A DNA stretch of 14,427 nucleotides. Origin: Spirochaeta sp. (lineage in GTDB: Bacteria > Spirochaetota > Spirochaetia > DSM-27196 > Alkalispirochaetaceae). The notes beneath the pieces are model-generated. The model worked only from the letters and a program-made list of their open reading frames with translations. It made no database searches and had not been told where the DNA came from. Position numbers and translations under genes: made by a program. This document shows, in pieces, positions 6,847-14,320 of this stretch (positions within the stretch are counted from its first letter, which is position 1; each line of letters begins with the position of its first letter). Location of the stretch: NCBI GenBank assembly GCA_007117185.1, contig SKHA01000303.1, positions 1-14,427 on the forward strand, read 5' to 3'.

Positions 6847-8127
6847 CTACTCCGAAACGAAGCGGAAAAAGAGGATGACCGGTGACGTTGGTTCCTCCCG
6901 AACCAATGCCTGGTCGGAAATCAGCCGTTCCGGCACATAGACCATTCGCAACCCGTCATCAGTAATGGTGTACAGAAACGCCATCGTTCCCCCTCCGGCG
7001 TAGTCGATGCGGAACGCCCCGTCGAAACGGGCACGCAGATCGTCGGCGATGAACAGAGAGAATCGCATGGTGCCTGTTCCATTGAAGGCAATGGGGATCA
7101 CCGACGGAACCAGTCGCTGATACCCCTGCCAGTTTATCGTTCCCCGGTCGTCCAGGCGCATCGAGCCGAATGCGGTGCTGACCAGCGCGTTGCCCCGTAG
7201 CAGAATCTGACGCAGCAGATCCGCCCTTCTGACCCGCTCGTTTTGGACCACTTCCTGCAGGTCCCGGTCCAACAGAACAAAGTTACTCGAGCGTTGACGG
7301 TTGTCCAGGAGGTACTGGACCTCAAGACGCTCCTCGCTGTGACGCACCAGGGTGAGTGAGGCACCCTCAAACTGCACTGTGTTTGGCGCGGGCATGCTGT
7401 ATCCGGTGTACTCGAAGGTTCGTTCCAGCCCGGGGAGTACCATCCGGAAGCGATTTTCCTCCTCGTCGCCAAAAAGTCCGAAACGAGGATCAAAACGCTC
7501 CAGGCTGATTCGGCCGGTGCGAAGCATGTCCGAAAAGTAGGCCGGCCGCCAGGTCACTGAGCGGATGTCCCGAACCAGCCGGTCCAGGCGGTCCATATCG
7601 TCCCGAGGTGAGAGGGAACGTCCGCTCGAACTGACCAGTTCGAGATTCCGGCCGAAGACCCATCCGCCGGTACCATTCTCAGTGAGTACCCGATACCAGT
7701 AGTCCACCAGGCCAGCTTCGTTGGATTGCTCGTCCTGTCTGCCGATGACCTTCATCACCTCACCGTCTCTAAGCCGGTACAGCCGCGGGCTGGTGCGGTC
7801 GGGAAGGGCTCGTACCGGCAACGCCGTCAGGAGGCTTCGGGCGTAACTCTCCCGCCAGGGGTCGAAGTTTTCGGAGAAACTGCGGGCGGAGGGTTCAGTT
7901 TCGAAATACTCAACCCGCCACATGGGATAGCTGACTTCGCGCTGGTCCACCAGTGCGGTCACCGTACCCTGAAGCTGGGATGTCTGCACGATATCGAGGA
8001 TCTGCCCGGCAGCGAAGGGCTGCTCCGGGTCGGGCCAGACAACCACGGCATAGCCAACAATTCGCGGGCCACATGATGCAAAAAGAAAGACAAGAACAGA
8101 AAAAATCGTTAACCGGGTGGCGCTCAT
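6847..8127 (-). CDS. SH3-domain lipoprotein
   Basis: The N-terminus is a short basic region, a hydrophobic core (LTIFSVLVFLF), then LFASC. Cys19 is the likely lipidated residue. Phe at position -3 of the lipobox would be unusual in E. coli but fits the relaxed spirochaetal pattern. Residues ~100-165 look like a bacterial SH3 domain: ALPVRALPDRTSPRLYRLRD, then GEVMKVIGR, then YWYRVLTENGTGGWVFGRNL. Such domains often bind cell-wall peptides. The remaining ~260 residues are beta-rich (for example the GTGTMRFSLF and YAGGGTMAFLY segments) and I do not recognise them. The product is probably membrane-anchored, in the periplasm or on the surface. It follows the signal-peptide protein by 35 nt and completes a block of four envelope-type genes. 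Exact role unknown. Confidence 0.88.
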   Translation of the reverse strand: MSATRLTIFSVLVFLFASCGPRIVGYAVVVWPDPEQPFAAGQILDIVQTSQLQGTVTALVDQREVSYPMWRVEYFETEPSARSFSENFDPWRESYARSLLTALPVRALPDRTSPRLYRLRDGEVMKVIGRQDEQSNEAGLVDYWYRVLTENGTGGWVFGRNLELVSSSGRSLSPRDDMDRLDRLVRDIRSVTWRPAYFSDMLRTGRISLERFDPRFGLFGDEEENRFRMVLPGLERTFEYTGYSMPAPNTVQFEGASLTLVRHSEERLEVQYLLDNRQRSSNFVLLDRDLQEVVQNERVRRADLLRQILLRGNALVSTAFGSMRLDDRGTINWQGYQRLVPSVIPIAFNGTGTMRFSLFIADDLRARFDGAFRIDYAGGGTMAFLYTITDDGLRMVYVPERLISDQALVREEPTSPVILFFRFVSE

Positions 8128-8162
8128 ATTCGCGCCATTTGATCACAACCCGGTTGGGTGGG

Positions 8163-9053
8163 TCAACGGTCGATGGTTTGCCCGGGGGCAACGATTACCA
8201 GGATTCGTCCCTCCCGCAACATATTCCGATTGTGGGAACTGCTCAGCAGACGGTCCGCATCTTCCGGGGAAATAAGAATATCAGTCGGCAGCAGCCCGAA
8301 CACTTCCCGGGCCATGATGCGGTATGGATTGGGGCCGATCCTGTGCCGCCAGCGGTCCTCGTCAAAGTCTTCGGAATAGGCAACCACTCCCCACCGGCGC
8401 AGCGCCTCCGGGTCGAGCATGTCCTGCTCAAGGACCGGGCGCAGGGTGGTATCGTAGATCTCCGGTAGCAGAGCCGCTTCAAGCAGCGTTGATTCCCCGG
8501 TTCCGCGATGTGGCATCGCTCCGGCAGCGTATATCACCAGTCCGGAAAAGTTCTCCGTGGGCACCCATCTCACCACCCGCTCCATGCGAAACGGTATCTG
8601 ATGGCTCACGAACAGTTCCGCCAGATTTGGAAAGATCGGCACCCGAAACTGTTGAGAGAGCGACGTCAGCTGCTGGTCCGGTCGTGGCAATCCCCGTTCG
8701 GTGAAGGTGCTGAGTTCCGTCAGACGGGACGATATAGCCGGTGTGGTTCGCACCGCATCTTCTACCGTCTTGACTGAATCGATTCGCAGGGGAAGAACGC
8801 TCTCGAAGAGGATACGCGGGAACGCCTGTTCTATCTCCTGCTGGGTTCGAAAGAGTCTGGCCGGAGCGTTTGATCGTTGTTCCTCGATAGGCTGTTCAAC
8901 GGTGATCTCCAGAAACCCGGTCTGCCAGTTGATCTGGTGCACCACCCGGGCCGTTGTGGGCTGTGTTGACTGCCCCGGCTGCGACGTTTGTGCCAGTACG
9001 GGGAAGGCGAGAAGTGAGAACATGAGCGCTAATGAAGGACCTTTCGTCATCAT
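8163..9053 (-). CDS. Secreted/periplasmic protein of unknown function
   Basis: A clear Sec signal peptide is present: Met-Met-Thr-Lys, a hydrophobic core, then FPVLA-QT, with likely cleavage after Ala21. The mature ~275-residue protein begins with a Gln/Thr/Ser/Pro-rich linker. It contains VVRWVPTENFSGLVIYAAGA (~160-180) and ends with PYRIMAREVFGLLPTDILIS, then PEDADRLL...LREGRILVIVAP. This C-terminal pattern (an Asp-Ile-Leu-Ile-Ser-x-Glu-Asp-Ala segment, then a final hydrophobic strand) recalls secreted flagella- or envelope-associated proteins with FlgP/LPP20-like ends; I consider that only a hint. It lies 33 nt after the TPR-like gene. Two adjacent ATG codons open the frame and no strong ribosome site is visible. 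Confidence 0.82.
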   Translation of the reverse strand: MMTKGPSLALMFSLLAFPVLAQTSQPGQSTQPTTARVVHQINWQTGFLEITVEQPIEEQRSNAPARLFRTQQEIEQAFPRILFESVLPLRIDSVKTVEDAVRTTPAISSRLTELSTFTERGLPRPDQQLTSLSQQFRVPIFPNLAELFVSHQIPFRMERVVRWVPTENFSGLVIYAAGAMPHRGTGESTLLEAALLPEIYDTTLRPVLEQDMLDPEALRRWGVVAYSEDFDEDRWRHRIGPNPYRIMAREVFGLLPTDILISPEDADRLLSSSHNRNMLREGRILVIVAPGQTIDR

Positions 9054-9086
9054 TTTCAGTATCGACAGCTTTTGACCGGTCCCGAA

Positions 9087-10163
9087 TCAGAATGCTTCAC
9101 CAAACAGTATCCCCGCCCACTCCCAGTTGCCGTGAACCTCCGGATCGGCCAGAAAATCGACCCGACGAAAATAGAGATACCAGGTAGGGATGCGGTGCGA
9201 CCACCCCCAGGTACGCAGATACGCCTCCCGGGCGTTGGAACTCAACTCCAGATCCGCGGCGTAGCGTACCCGCGAGCGTCGCAGAAACGCCCCGATATCG
9301 AATGTGGGGATGTAGCTGTTGGCGTCAGCTTCGTCCTGTTGCCAGGACATGGTGAAGAAGTTATGACCCGAACGATGCCGCAACAGCGCCGCAGGATTCT
9401 GGGTCCAGATCGCATGTTTGATCATTCCCACCAGGTCGTCCAGGTTTCTCTGGGTCCATTGGCGGTTTGTGTCGTAGAGAGCAACCTTGCGGGCGATCTC
9501 ACGAGCAGCCTGGGGTTGGCCGGGTATCACCGTCTGGGGATGGGCCAGGAAGACTCTGAACGATTCAAACGCTTCCGGCCAGCGCCCCGCCTTCTCGTAG
9601 GCGAGACCCAGATAGTACGACACAAGTCCACGATCAATTTCGTCGGGATAGTTCTCCTGGAGCTGGTGCAGGTAAGTGATCCGTTCCCGGGGATTCTCCG
9701 TTACCTCCAGCAGGCGATTTATTGCCACCCGGTGAGTGCCAACGTCCCGTACCCGGACATCGGGATACCGCAGAAGTGCCCGCCGGTAGTACTGGCGGGT
9801 GAGGGGAGCGATACCCTGTTCGTGATACAGATTGCCCACCAGGGTGAGATAGTACCCGTTTACCGGATCGTCCGGAAAGCGGGCCACATGGCTGGTCAGG
9901 AAATAGATCATGTCTGCGGTGTCCTGACCGGATCTCAGTGAGCGGGCTGCCCGTTCTACAACGGGAAGGGGTGGGGTCTCACCTGCGGCGGCCATGCTTT
10001 GGTAGGTTGTCAGCGGTGTAGAGTCTTCAGTGCCCACACCGGACCGAAATGACAGGAGTGACACCGTCAGCAGAAGTAGAACGGGAACTCCTGCAACAAC
10101 CAGAATTCGTCGCATGCGACTATGATAGCGCCACTTCCGGAAGGGAGGCAACTCCCGTCTCAT
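9087..10163 (-). CDS. Membrane-anchored TPR-like protein
   Basis: A 358-residue protein with a basic cytoplasmic N-terminus (~1-19), one membrane segment (ILVVAGVPVLLLLTVSLLSF, ~20-39) and a large, presumably periplasmic, part. Residues ~100-215 carry tetratricopeptide-like helix pairs, for example YYLTLVGNLYHEQG...YYRRALLRYP and SYYLGLAYEKAGRWPEAFES, suggesting a protein-protein scaffold. The C-terminal ~110 residues (Trp/Tyr/Phe-rich, ending GNWEWAGILFGEAF) are unrecognised. The ATG at 10163 is preferred: it overlaps the upstream stop as ATGA and has GGAG (10169-10172) 5 nt upstream. An internal ATG at 10115 would give a more standard signal-anchor but lacks a well-placed ribosome site. Function unknown; the neighbouring genes are also envelope-type. 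Confidence 0.83.
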   Translation of the reverse strand: MRRELPPFRKWRYHSRMRRILVVAGVPVLLLLTVSLLSFRSGVGTEDSTPLTTYQSMAAAGETPPLPVVERAARSLRSGQDTADMIYFLTSHVARFPDDPVNGYYLTLVGNLYHEQGIAPLTRQYYRRALLRYPDVRVRDVGTHRVAINRLLEVTENPRERITYLHQLQENYPDEIDRGLVSYYLGLAYEKAGRWPEAFESFRVFLAHPQTVIPGQPQAAREIARKVALYDTNRQWTQRNLDDLVGMIKHAIWTQNPAALLRHRSGHNFFTMSWQQDEADANSYIPTFDIGAFLRRSRVRYAADLELSSNAREAYLRTWGWSHRIPTWYLYFRRVDFLADPEVHGNWEWAGILFGEAF

Positions 10164-10552
10164 TCGTGCTCCGGGGTGTCCTCGTCGGTGTCCTGGTCGG
10201 TGTCTTCGTCGGTGTCTTCGTCGACGTACAGAATTTCCTCCCAGGTCAATTTGCGTCCATCTTTTCGGGAGTACCGCCTGAACGGGAATGTATGCTCCCG
10301 GAAGTGATACATCACCCCGAGAACCACTGCCGTGGACGCCAGCATCATCAGGTCGTTGCCGCCGAGGGCAACAATCGTCTGTGCGGCAACCATCAGCAGA
10401 AACGCGGCGATAGCAATGTAAAGTGTGGCAAAACGCTTTCTTCCGGCGCGCTTCTGGTTCCGCCGCTGCAGCAGATTCAGTACCAGGATCATGAGAAAGA
10501 CCCAGAAGAAATTTTCAGAGATCCACAGGGAGATCGGTGGCGGCTGCATCAT
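10160..10552 (-). CDS. Small membrane protein with acidic repeat tail
   Basis: A 130-residue protein with an N-terminal hydrophobic helix (FFWVFLMILVLNLL, ~15-28), a strongly basic loop (RRNQKRAGRKR), then two hydrophobic stretches (LYIAIAAFLLMVAAQTIVAL and LMMLASTAVVLGVMY). Three membrane spans are therefore likely. The C-terminal ~35 residues are soluble and end in a DEDT/DQDT repeat encoded by a 12-bp tandem repeat, followed by PEHE. The ATG at 10552 overlaps the aroC stop (ATGA), and its own stop overlaps the start of the TPR-like gene in the same way, so translation is probably coupled on both sides. By the positive-inside rule the basic loop should be cytoplasmic. No family recognised. 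Confidence 0.78.
   Translation of the reverse strand: MMQPPPISLWISENFFWVFLMILVLNLLQRRNQKRAGRKRFATLYIAIAAFLLMVAAQTIVALGGNDLMMLASTAVVLGVMYHFREHTFPFRRYSRKDGRKLTWEEILYVDEDTDEDTDQDTDEDTPEHE
10176..10223 (-). repeat. In-frame 12-bp tandem repeat (4 units) encoding acidic tail
   Basis: On the plus strand four consecutive 12-nt units follow GTGTCYTSGTCG: GTGTCCTCGTCG, GTGTCCTGGTCG, GTGTCTTCGTCG and GTGTCTTCGTCG. On the coding strand they read as Asp/Glu/Thr repeats (DEDT and DQDT). Because the unit is a multiple of three, gain or loss of a unit would lengthen or shorten the acidic tail without breaking the frame. Confidence 0.9.
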
Positions 10553-11604
10553 GCGTGCATCGCTTTCTGGCGTTTATGGTGATCAATCAGCACCAGCGCC
10601 GCCATCGCCTCCACCACAGGGACAATTCTTGGGCAGATGCACGCATCGTGGCGGCCTTCCGTCCTGATCGTTGCGGCGGTGCCGGCCACATTCACTGTCT
10701 GTTGTGGCCGGGAGATGGAGCTGGTCGGTTTGACGGCTATGCGAAAGACGATCTCTGCACCGGTGCTGATGCCACCGATGATCCCGCCGGCGTTGTTGGT
10801 GAGAAACCCGTTTTCGTCCATCTCATCGTTATGACCACTGCCGGTCATTTCGGCGGCAGCGAACCCCGCCCCGAACTCAATGCCCTTCACTGAACCGATG
10901 GAGACCATCGCCCGGGCCAGTTCCGCGTCAAGTTTGTCAAAGACCGGCTCTCCCAGCCCCGCTTCCACCCCGGTGATGCGGCACTCGATTACCCCGCCAA
11001 CGCTGTCCAAACCGTCCTTGATCGCTGCGATCTTCTTTTCCATCTCCGCAGCGGCGTCGGGGTCGCACGCCCGGAGGGGGTTTTTCTCAATGGCATCAGG
11101 ATCAAAGGTCTGACAGGTTATTCCGGCACTCTTCAGGGTATACGCCACGATGGATATTCCCATCTGCTCAAGCTGTATTCTGGCGATTGCGCCGGCGGCG
11201 ACGCGCCCTGCCGTTTCTCTCCCTGATGCTCGACCGCTGCCGCGCCAGTCCCGGATGCCGTATTTTTTCAGATACGTAAAGTCAGCATGACCCGGTCGGA
11301 ACTTGTCCTTGATATCATCGTACGCCGAAGGGTCGGCGTCAGAGTTGTACAGAATCACCATCAGCGGGGTCCCGGTGGTTTTCCCTTCAAAGACACCGGA
11401 CATGATGTGAGCGATATCCGGCTCCTTCCGGGGTGTGGTGATATCTGACTGTCCCGGCTTTCTCCGGTCCAGTTGTTTCTGGATGTCTGTCTCTGTCAGG
11501 GGTAGACCCGGAGTCACCCCGTCTACAATGACCCCCACGGCACCACCGTGAGACTCTCCAAAAGTGGTAAGCCTGAAGGCCTGACCAAATGTATTTCCTG
11601 CCAC
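10549..11604 (-). CDS. aroC: Chorismate synthase
   Basis: It converts 5-enolpyruvylshikimate-3-phosphate to chorismate, the last step of the shikimate pathway, using reduced FMN; cytoplasmic. All three family signatures are visible: the N-terminal FGESHG (~15-20) with DRRKPGQSDITTPRKE (~46-61), the central RPGHADFTYLKKYGIRDWRG (~103-122) running into SGRASGRET, and the C-terminal RTEGRHDACICPRIVPVVEA. The length of 351 residues is normal. The GTG start at 11604 is fixed by GAGG 5 nt upstream, overlapping the aroK stop; only 2 nt separate the two genes, so they form a coupled pair. The stop overlaps the next gene's ATG by 4 nt. No broken motif is seen. Confidence 0.97.
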   Translation of the reverse strand: MAGNTFGQAFRLTTFGESHGGAVGVIVDGVTPGLPLTETDIQKQLDRRKPGQSDITTPRKEPDIAHIMSGVFEGKTTGTPLMVILYNSDADPSAYDDIKDKFRPGHADFTYLKKYGIRDWRGSGRASGRETAGRVAAGAIARIQLEQMGISIVAYTLKSAGITCQTFDPDAIEKNPLRACDPDAAAEMEKKIAAIKDGLDSVGGVIECRITGVEAGLGEPVFDKLDAELARAMVSIGSVKGIEFGAGFAAAEMTGSGHNDEMDENGFLTNNAGGIIGGISTGAEIVFRIAVKPTSSISRPQQTVNVAGTAATIRTEGRHDACICPRIVPVVEAMAALVLIDHHKRQKAMHA

Positions 11605-11613
11605 TGTTACCTC
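11602..11613 (-). promoter_or_regulatory. Ribosome binding site fixing the aroC GTG start
   Basis: Minus-strand GAGG (11613 to 11610) is followed by TAACA and then GTG (11604 to 11602). The site runs into the aroK stop codon TAA (11609 to 11607), so a ribosome finishing aroK is placed directly over the aroC start. Confidence 0.75.
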
Positions 11614-12227
11614 ATCTGTTCGTGTATTATCCGGGCTGCCTCGCGAACGGACACCGCAGAAACGTCCACCACCCGGTCCGCCAGGCGGCGGTACTTTCTG
11701 TCCCTGACCTCAGCGATATTCAGGAACTCCTGCTCGGGGTCTGCGGTAGTCAGGAACGCCGGGCGGCCCCGCTTTACTATCCGACTGTACAATACCGCCG
11801 GATCATTCCAAAGGTAAAGAAGGGGACGGAGACGTTCAACCTCGTTCAGGGCTTCCGGGTTGTCCACGATGCCACCGCCGGTAGCAACGATCAGGACCGT
11901 CCCTTTCGAGTCCGAACCTTCCGGGAGCGGCCGGTCAGCTGTCTCCCGGATTGCCCGTGCTTCCAGTTCCAGAAACGCGCTGCGCCCCAGGGTATGATAG
12001 AGCCGGCGAATCGCCGGTTGATCCGCGGCGGAAGAAAAGTCGACCTGCGGGACATCTCCCCCGGTTCGGGCGACCTCGGTTCGGGCGATCTCGATGATGA
12101 GACGGTCCGTGTCCACAACAGATACAAAGACCCCTTCGCGGCGGTAACGACGGGCCAGTTCCCGGGATATGGAAGTCTTGCCCACGTGCTTTATTCCCAG
12201 CAGCGTGATGCAGCGAGGTTGCGCCAT
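11607..12227 (-). CDS. aroK: Shikimate kinase
   Basis: It phosphorylates shikimate at O3 with ATP in the cytoplasm; its product reaches chorismate via EPSP synthase and AroC. Evidence: Walker A GIKHVGKT (~11-18), the shikimate/Mg region VVDTDRLI with Asp39 and Asp41, the substrate Gly-loop ATGGGIVDNPEAL (~115-127), the lid RGRPAFL (~153-159) and the C-terminal VRDRKYRRLAD (~174-184). At 206 residues it is longer than the usual ~170; extra residues lie around 55-70 and 99-109. The usual motif GExxFRxxE appears here as GRSAFLELE (~81-89), so the Arg that normally contacts the shikimate carboxylate is Leu. Its placement just before aroC supports the assignment. It starts 6 nt after the response-regulator gene; GGA in that gene's last codons is a possible weak ribosome site. 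Confidence 0.9.
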   Translation of the reverse strand: MAQPRCITLLGIKHVGKTSISRELARRYRREGVFVSVVDTDRLIIEIARTEVARTGGDVPQVDFSSAADQPAIRRLYHTLGRSAFLELEARAIRETADRPLPEGSDSKGTVLIVATGGGIVDNPEALNEVERLRPLLYLWNDPAVLYSRIVKRGRPAFLTTADPEQEFLNIAEVRDRKYRRLADRVVDVSAVSVREAARIIHEQMR

Positions 12228-12233
12228 GACCGG

Positions 12234-14273
12234 TTATTCCAGGGGCGACGGCTTGGCGATTCCGTACCCCTGCATGTAGTCAACGCCGATCTCCTGCACC
12301 AGGCGGCGGGTTTCGTCGTCCTTGACGTACTCAGCAATCGTCTTCATTCCGATGACGTGACCGATGTCGTTGACGGCGGCAACCAGGGCCCGATCAATCG
12401 GGTTGGAGGCAATATCCCGCACAAAGGAACCGTCGATCTTGAGATAATCCACCGGGAGAGCCTTGAGGTACGAAAAGGAGGAAAACCCGTTGCCGAAATC
12501 GTCCAGGGCAAAGGTGACGCCGATGTTCTTCATCCGTTTGATGAACGATGTCACCCGGGACATGTTGGCGATCGCCGCCGTCTCGGTGATCTCAAGACAT
12601 ACCTGTCGCGGGTCCACCCGGTGACTTCGCAGCAGGTTCTGAACAAATTCCATGAATGGTTCATCAATCAGGGAGGCGGCGCTCAGGTTGATGCTGAACA
12701 TCGGATAGCGGTTCGCCTCGGCCAGGGCAACCAGGTGGTCCACCGCCCGGGAGAGAACCCAGCGGTCCACTGCGGGCATCAGGTTGTACTTCTCCGCTGC
12801 CGGGATGAAGTCTGCCGGGCTGATCAGGGAACCGTCTGCGTCGCGAAGGCGCAGGAGGACCTCCAGGTGTTCCTGCACGTCAGATGGATCCGTGGCGACG
12901 ATCGGTTGCGCCCAGAGCTGGAAAAGATCCTGATCCAGGGCGTGATTCAACCGGGATATCCACTGCATCTCACCGCGGCGCTTGAGAAATGTGTAGTCTG
13001 TTGTCTCGTATACTTTTATCGTGTTGCCACCGGCTTCCTTGGCGAGGTACGACGCGTCGTCCGCTGCGGCAAGTAAACTATAGGGATCGGAGTTGACCCC
13101 GCCAACGGGAACTACGCCGATGCTGGTTGTTATTTGAAACGCATGTTTCTGCCAGATGAACTTGCGGTCCAGATTCCGGAGAATCGTCTGAGCCACGGAA
13201 ATTGCCCGGGGCAGGGGAGTGTTGAGAACAAGCAGACCGAACTCGTCTCCGCCGAGGCGGGCGGCCACAAAGTCGTGCTCCTGAAGCAGGCTTGTCACAT
13301 CCGACGACACCTGCCGCAGCAGTTCGTCACCTGCCAGATGGCCGCAGACATCGTTGACGACCTTGAACTGATCCAGATCAAGATAGATCAGGCTGTGGGT
13401 ATCCCCGGTTTTCTGAACGTCAGCTGCGATCTCCTGGAGCCGGGAAAAGAATTCTTCACGGTTCATCAGGCCGGTAAGGGCGTCGTGGCTTGCCTGGTAC
13501 TGAATGACCTTGGACATCTCTTTCAGGCTGCTCACATCGCGAAAGGTGACCAGAACCCCGTCAGAGACACTCTCGCTGGTTATGGGAGTTATGGATCCGG
13601 AGATGTTGATCCGTCCCCCTTTAGCAGTCTTCAGATATACGTTCTCAAACCTGAAGGTGGAACCCGCCAGTACTGCCGCAAAGGGTATCGCCGCTTCTAT
13701 CTCCGTATGTTCATCAAAAATCAGGAAGCACTCTTCCAGAAGAAGATCCTGCAGCGACTCCTCGTTGATCCCGGTGAGCTCCTGGGCAACCGGGTTGAGA
13801 AAACGGATGCGCTGCTCCCGGTCCACAGCGATCAGTCCGTCGTTCATCGTGTCGAAGATCGCTTCAAACAGCTGTTCCTGTTCCTGGAGCTTGCGGTCAA
13901 CGTCTGCTTTGTACAGGGCTATATCGATGGTTGTCTGAAGTTCCCGCTCCTTGAACGGCTTCAGGACGTATCCAACGGGCTCCGCCTTTTTTGCCCGCTC
14001 AACGGTTCGATCATCAGCATACGCGGTAAGGAATACTACGGGAATGGACCGAACCTGGCGAATCGCAACGGCAGCGTCTACCCCGTCCTGCTCCCCTCCG
14101 AGCATGATATCCATGAGAATGATATCCGGCAGAACATCCAGGGCTGTGGCAATCGCGTCCTCAGCTGTGGCGCAGAGACCAACAACTGAGTAACCAAACT
14201 TTTCCAGTCGCCGTTGTAGGTCAAGGGCGATGATCTTTTCATCTTCAACGATGAGTACTCTGCGTTCGCACAT
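12234..14273 (-). CDS. Response regulator with PAS, GGDEF and EAL domains
   Basis: A 679-residue cytoplasmic protein for making and/or breaking cyclic di-GMP under control of an unseen histidine kinase. The receiver domain (~1-125) keeps the acidic pair Glu10/Asp11, phospho-acceptor Asp55 (LMDIML), Thr83 and Lys105. PAS domain ~135-250. The GGDEF domain (~258-425) has YLDLDQFKVVND and an intact GGDEF at 341-345; the upstream inhibitory RxxD is not evident (QEHD there). The EAL domain (~440-679) has EVL instead of EAL (Glu471) and retains Asn529 (INLS), Glu561 (EITE), DDFGNG (591-596), Lys612 (LKIDG), Glu648 and QGYGIAKP, so phosphodiesterase activity is likely. Which activity dominates cannot be read from sequence. 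No transmembrane segment. No obvious ribosome site precedes the ATG. The next gene is aroK, 6 nt downstream. Confidence 0.95.
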   Translation of the reverse strand: MCERRVLIVEDEKIIALDLQRRLEKFGYSVVGLCATAEDAIATALDVLPDIILMDIMLGGEQDGVDAAVAIRQVRSIPVVFLTAYADDRTVERAKKAEPVGYVLKPFKERELQTTIDIALYKADVDRKLQEQEQLFEAIFDTMNDGLIAVDREQRIRFLNPVAQELTGINEESLQDLLLEECFLIFDEHTEIEAAIPFAAVLAGSTFRFENVYLKTAKGGRINISGSITPITSESVSDGVLVTFRDVSSLKEMSKVIQYQASHDALTGLMNREEFFSRLQEIAADVQKTGDTHSLIYLDLDQFKVVNDVCGHLAGDELLRQVSSDVTSLLQEHDFVAARLGGDEFGLLVLNTPLPRAISVAQTILRNLDRKFIWQKHAFQITTSIGVVPVGGVNSDPYSLLAAADDASYLAKEAGGNTIKVYETTDYTFLKRRGEMQWISRLNHALDQDLFQLWAQPIVATDPSDVQEHLEVLLRLRDADGSLISPADFIPAAEKYNLMPAVDRWVLSRAVDHLVALAEANRYPMFSINLSAASLIDEPFMEFVQNLLRSHRVDPRQVCLEITETAAIANMSRVTSFIKRMKNIGVTFALDDFGNGFSSFSYLKALPVDYLKIDGSFVRDIASNPIDRALVAAVNDIGHVIGMKTIAEYVKDDETRRLVQEIGVDYMQGYGIAKPSPLE

Positions 14274-14285
14274 GACGTTTCAGCA

Positions 14286-14314
14286 AGAATAGAACGGCAC
14301 AGGGAAAAGATCAA
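14286..14314 (-). promoter_or_regulatory. Candidate promoter upstream of the response-regulator gene
   Basis: On the minus strand TTGATC (14314 to 14309) and TATTCT (14291 to 14286) are separated by 17 nt. They lie in the 47-nt spacer after the preceding gene. The predicted start, about 14279, would leave only some 6 nt before the ATG, and no ribosome site is visible, so the transcript would be almost leaderless. The short leader makes this uncertain. Confidence 0.3.
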
Positions 14315-14320
14315 TCGCTG

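Noticed and set aside
8144..8160. Inverted repeat CAACC-GGGTTG between two envelope genes
   Set aside because: The arms are only 5 bp with virtually no loop and no T-run follows, so it is neither a terminator nor a convincing operator.
8137..8166. Promoter-like TTGACC / TCAAAT pair before the SH3 lipoprotein gene
   Set aside because: The -10 is poor (4 of 6), the spacer is 18 nt, and the predicted start would fall about 3 nt from the ATG.
11589..13076. Long plus-strand open frame of 495 codons opposite aroK and the EAL region
   Set aside because: It lies antisense to two genes with intact family motifs. Its translation is rich in Arg, Gly, His and Val with no recognisable domain, as expected for a frame kept open by GC-rich codon bias.
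13134..14189. Plus-strand open frame of 351 codons opposite the receiver-PAS-GGDEF region
   Set aside because: The minus-strand frame carries clear receiver, PAS and GGDEF motifs; the plus-strand translation has none.
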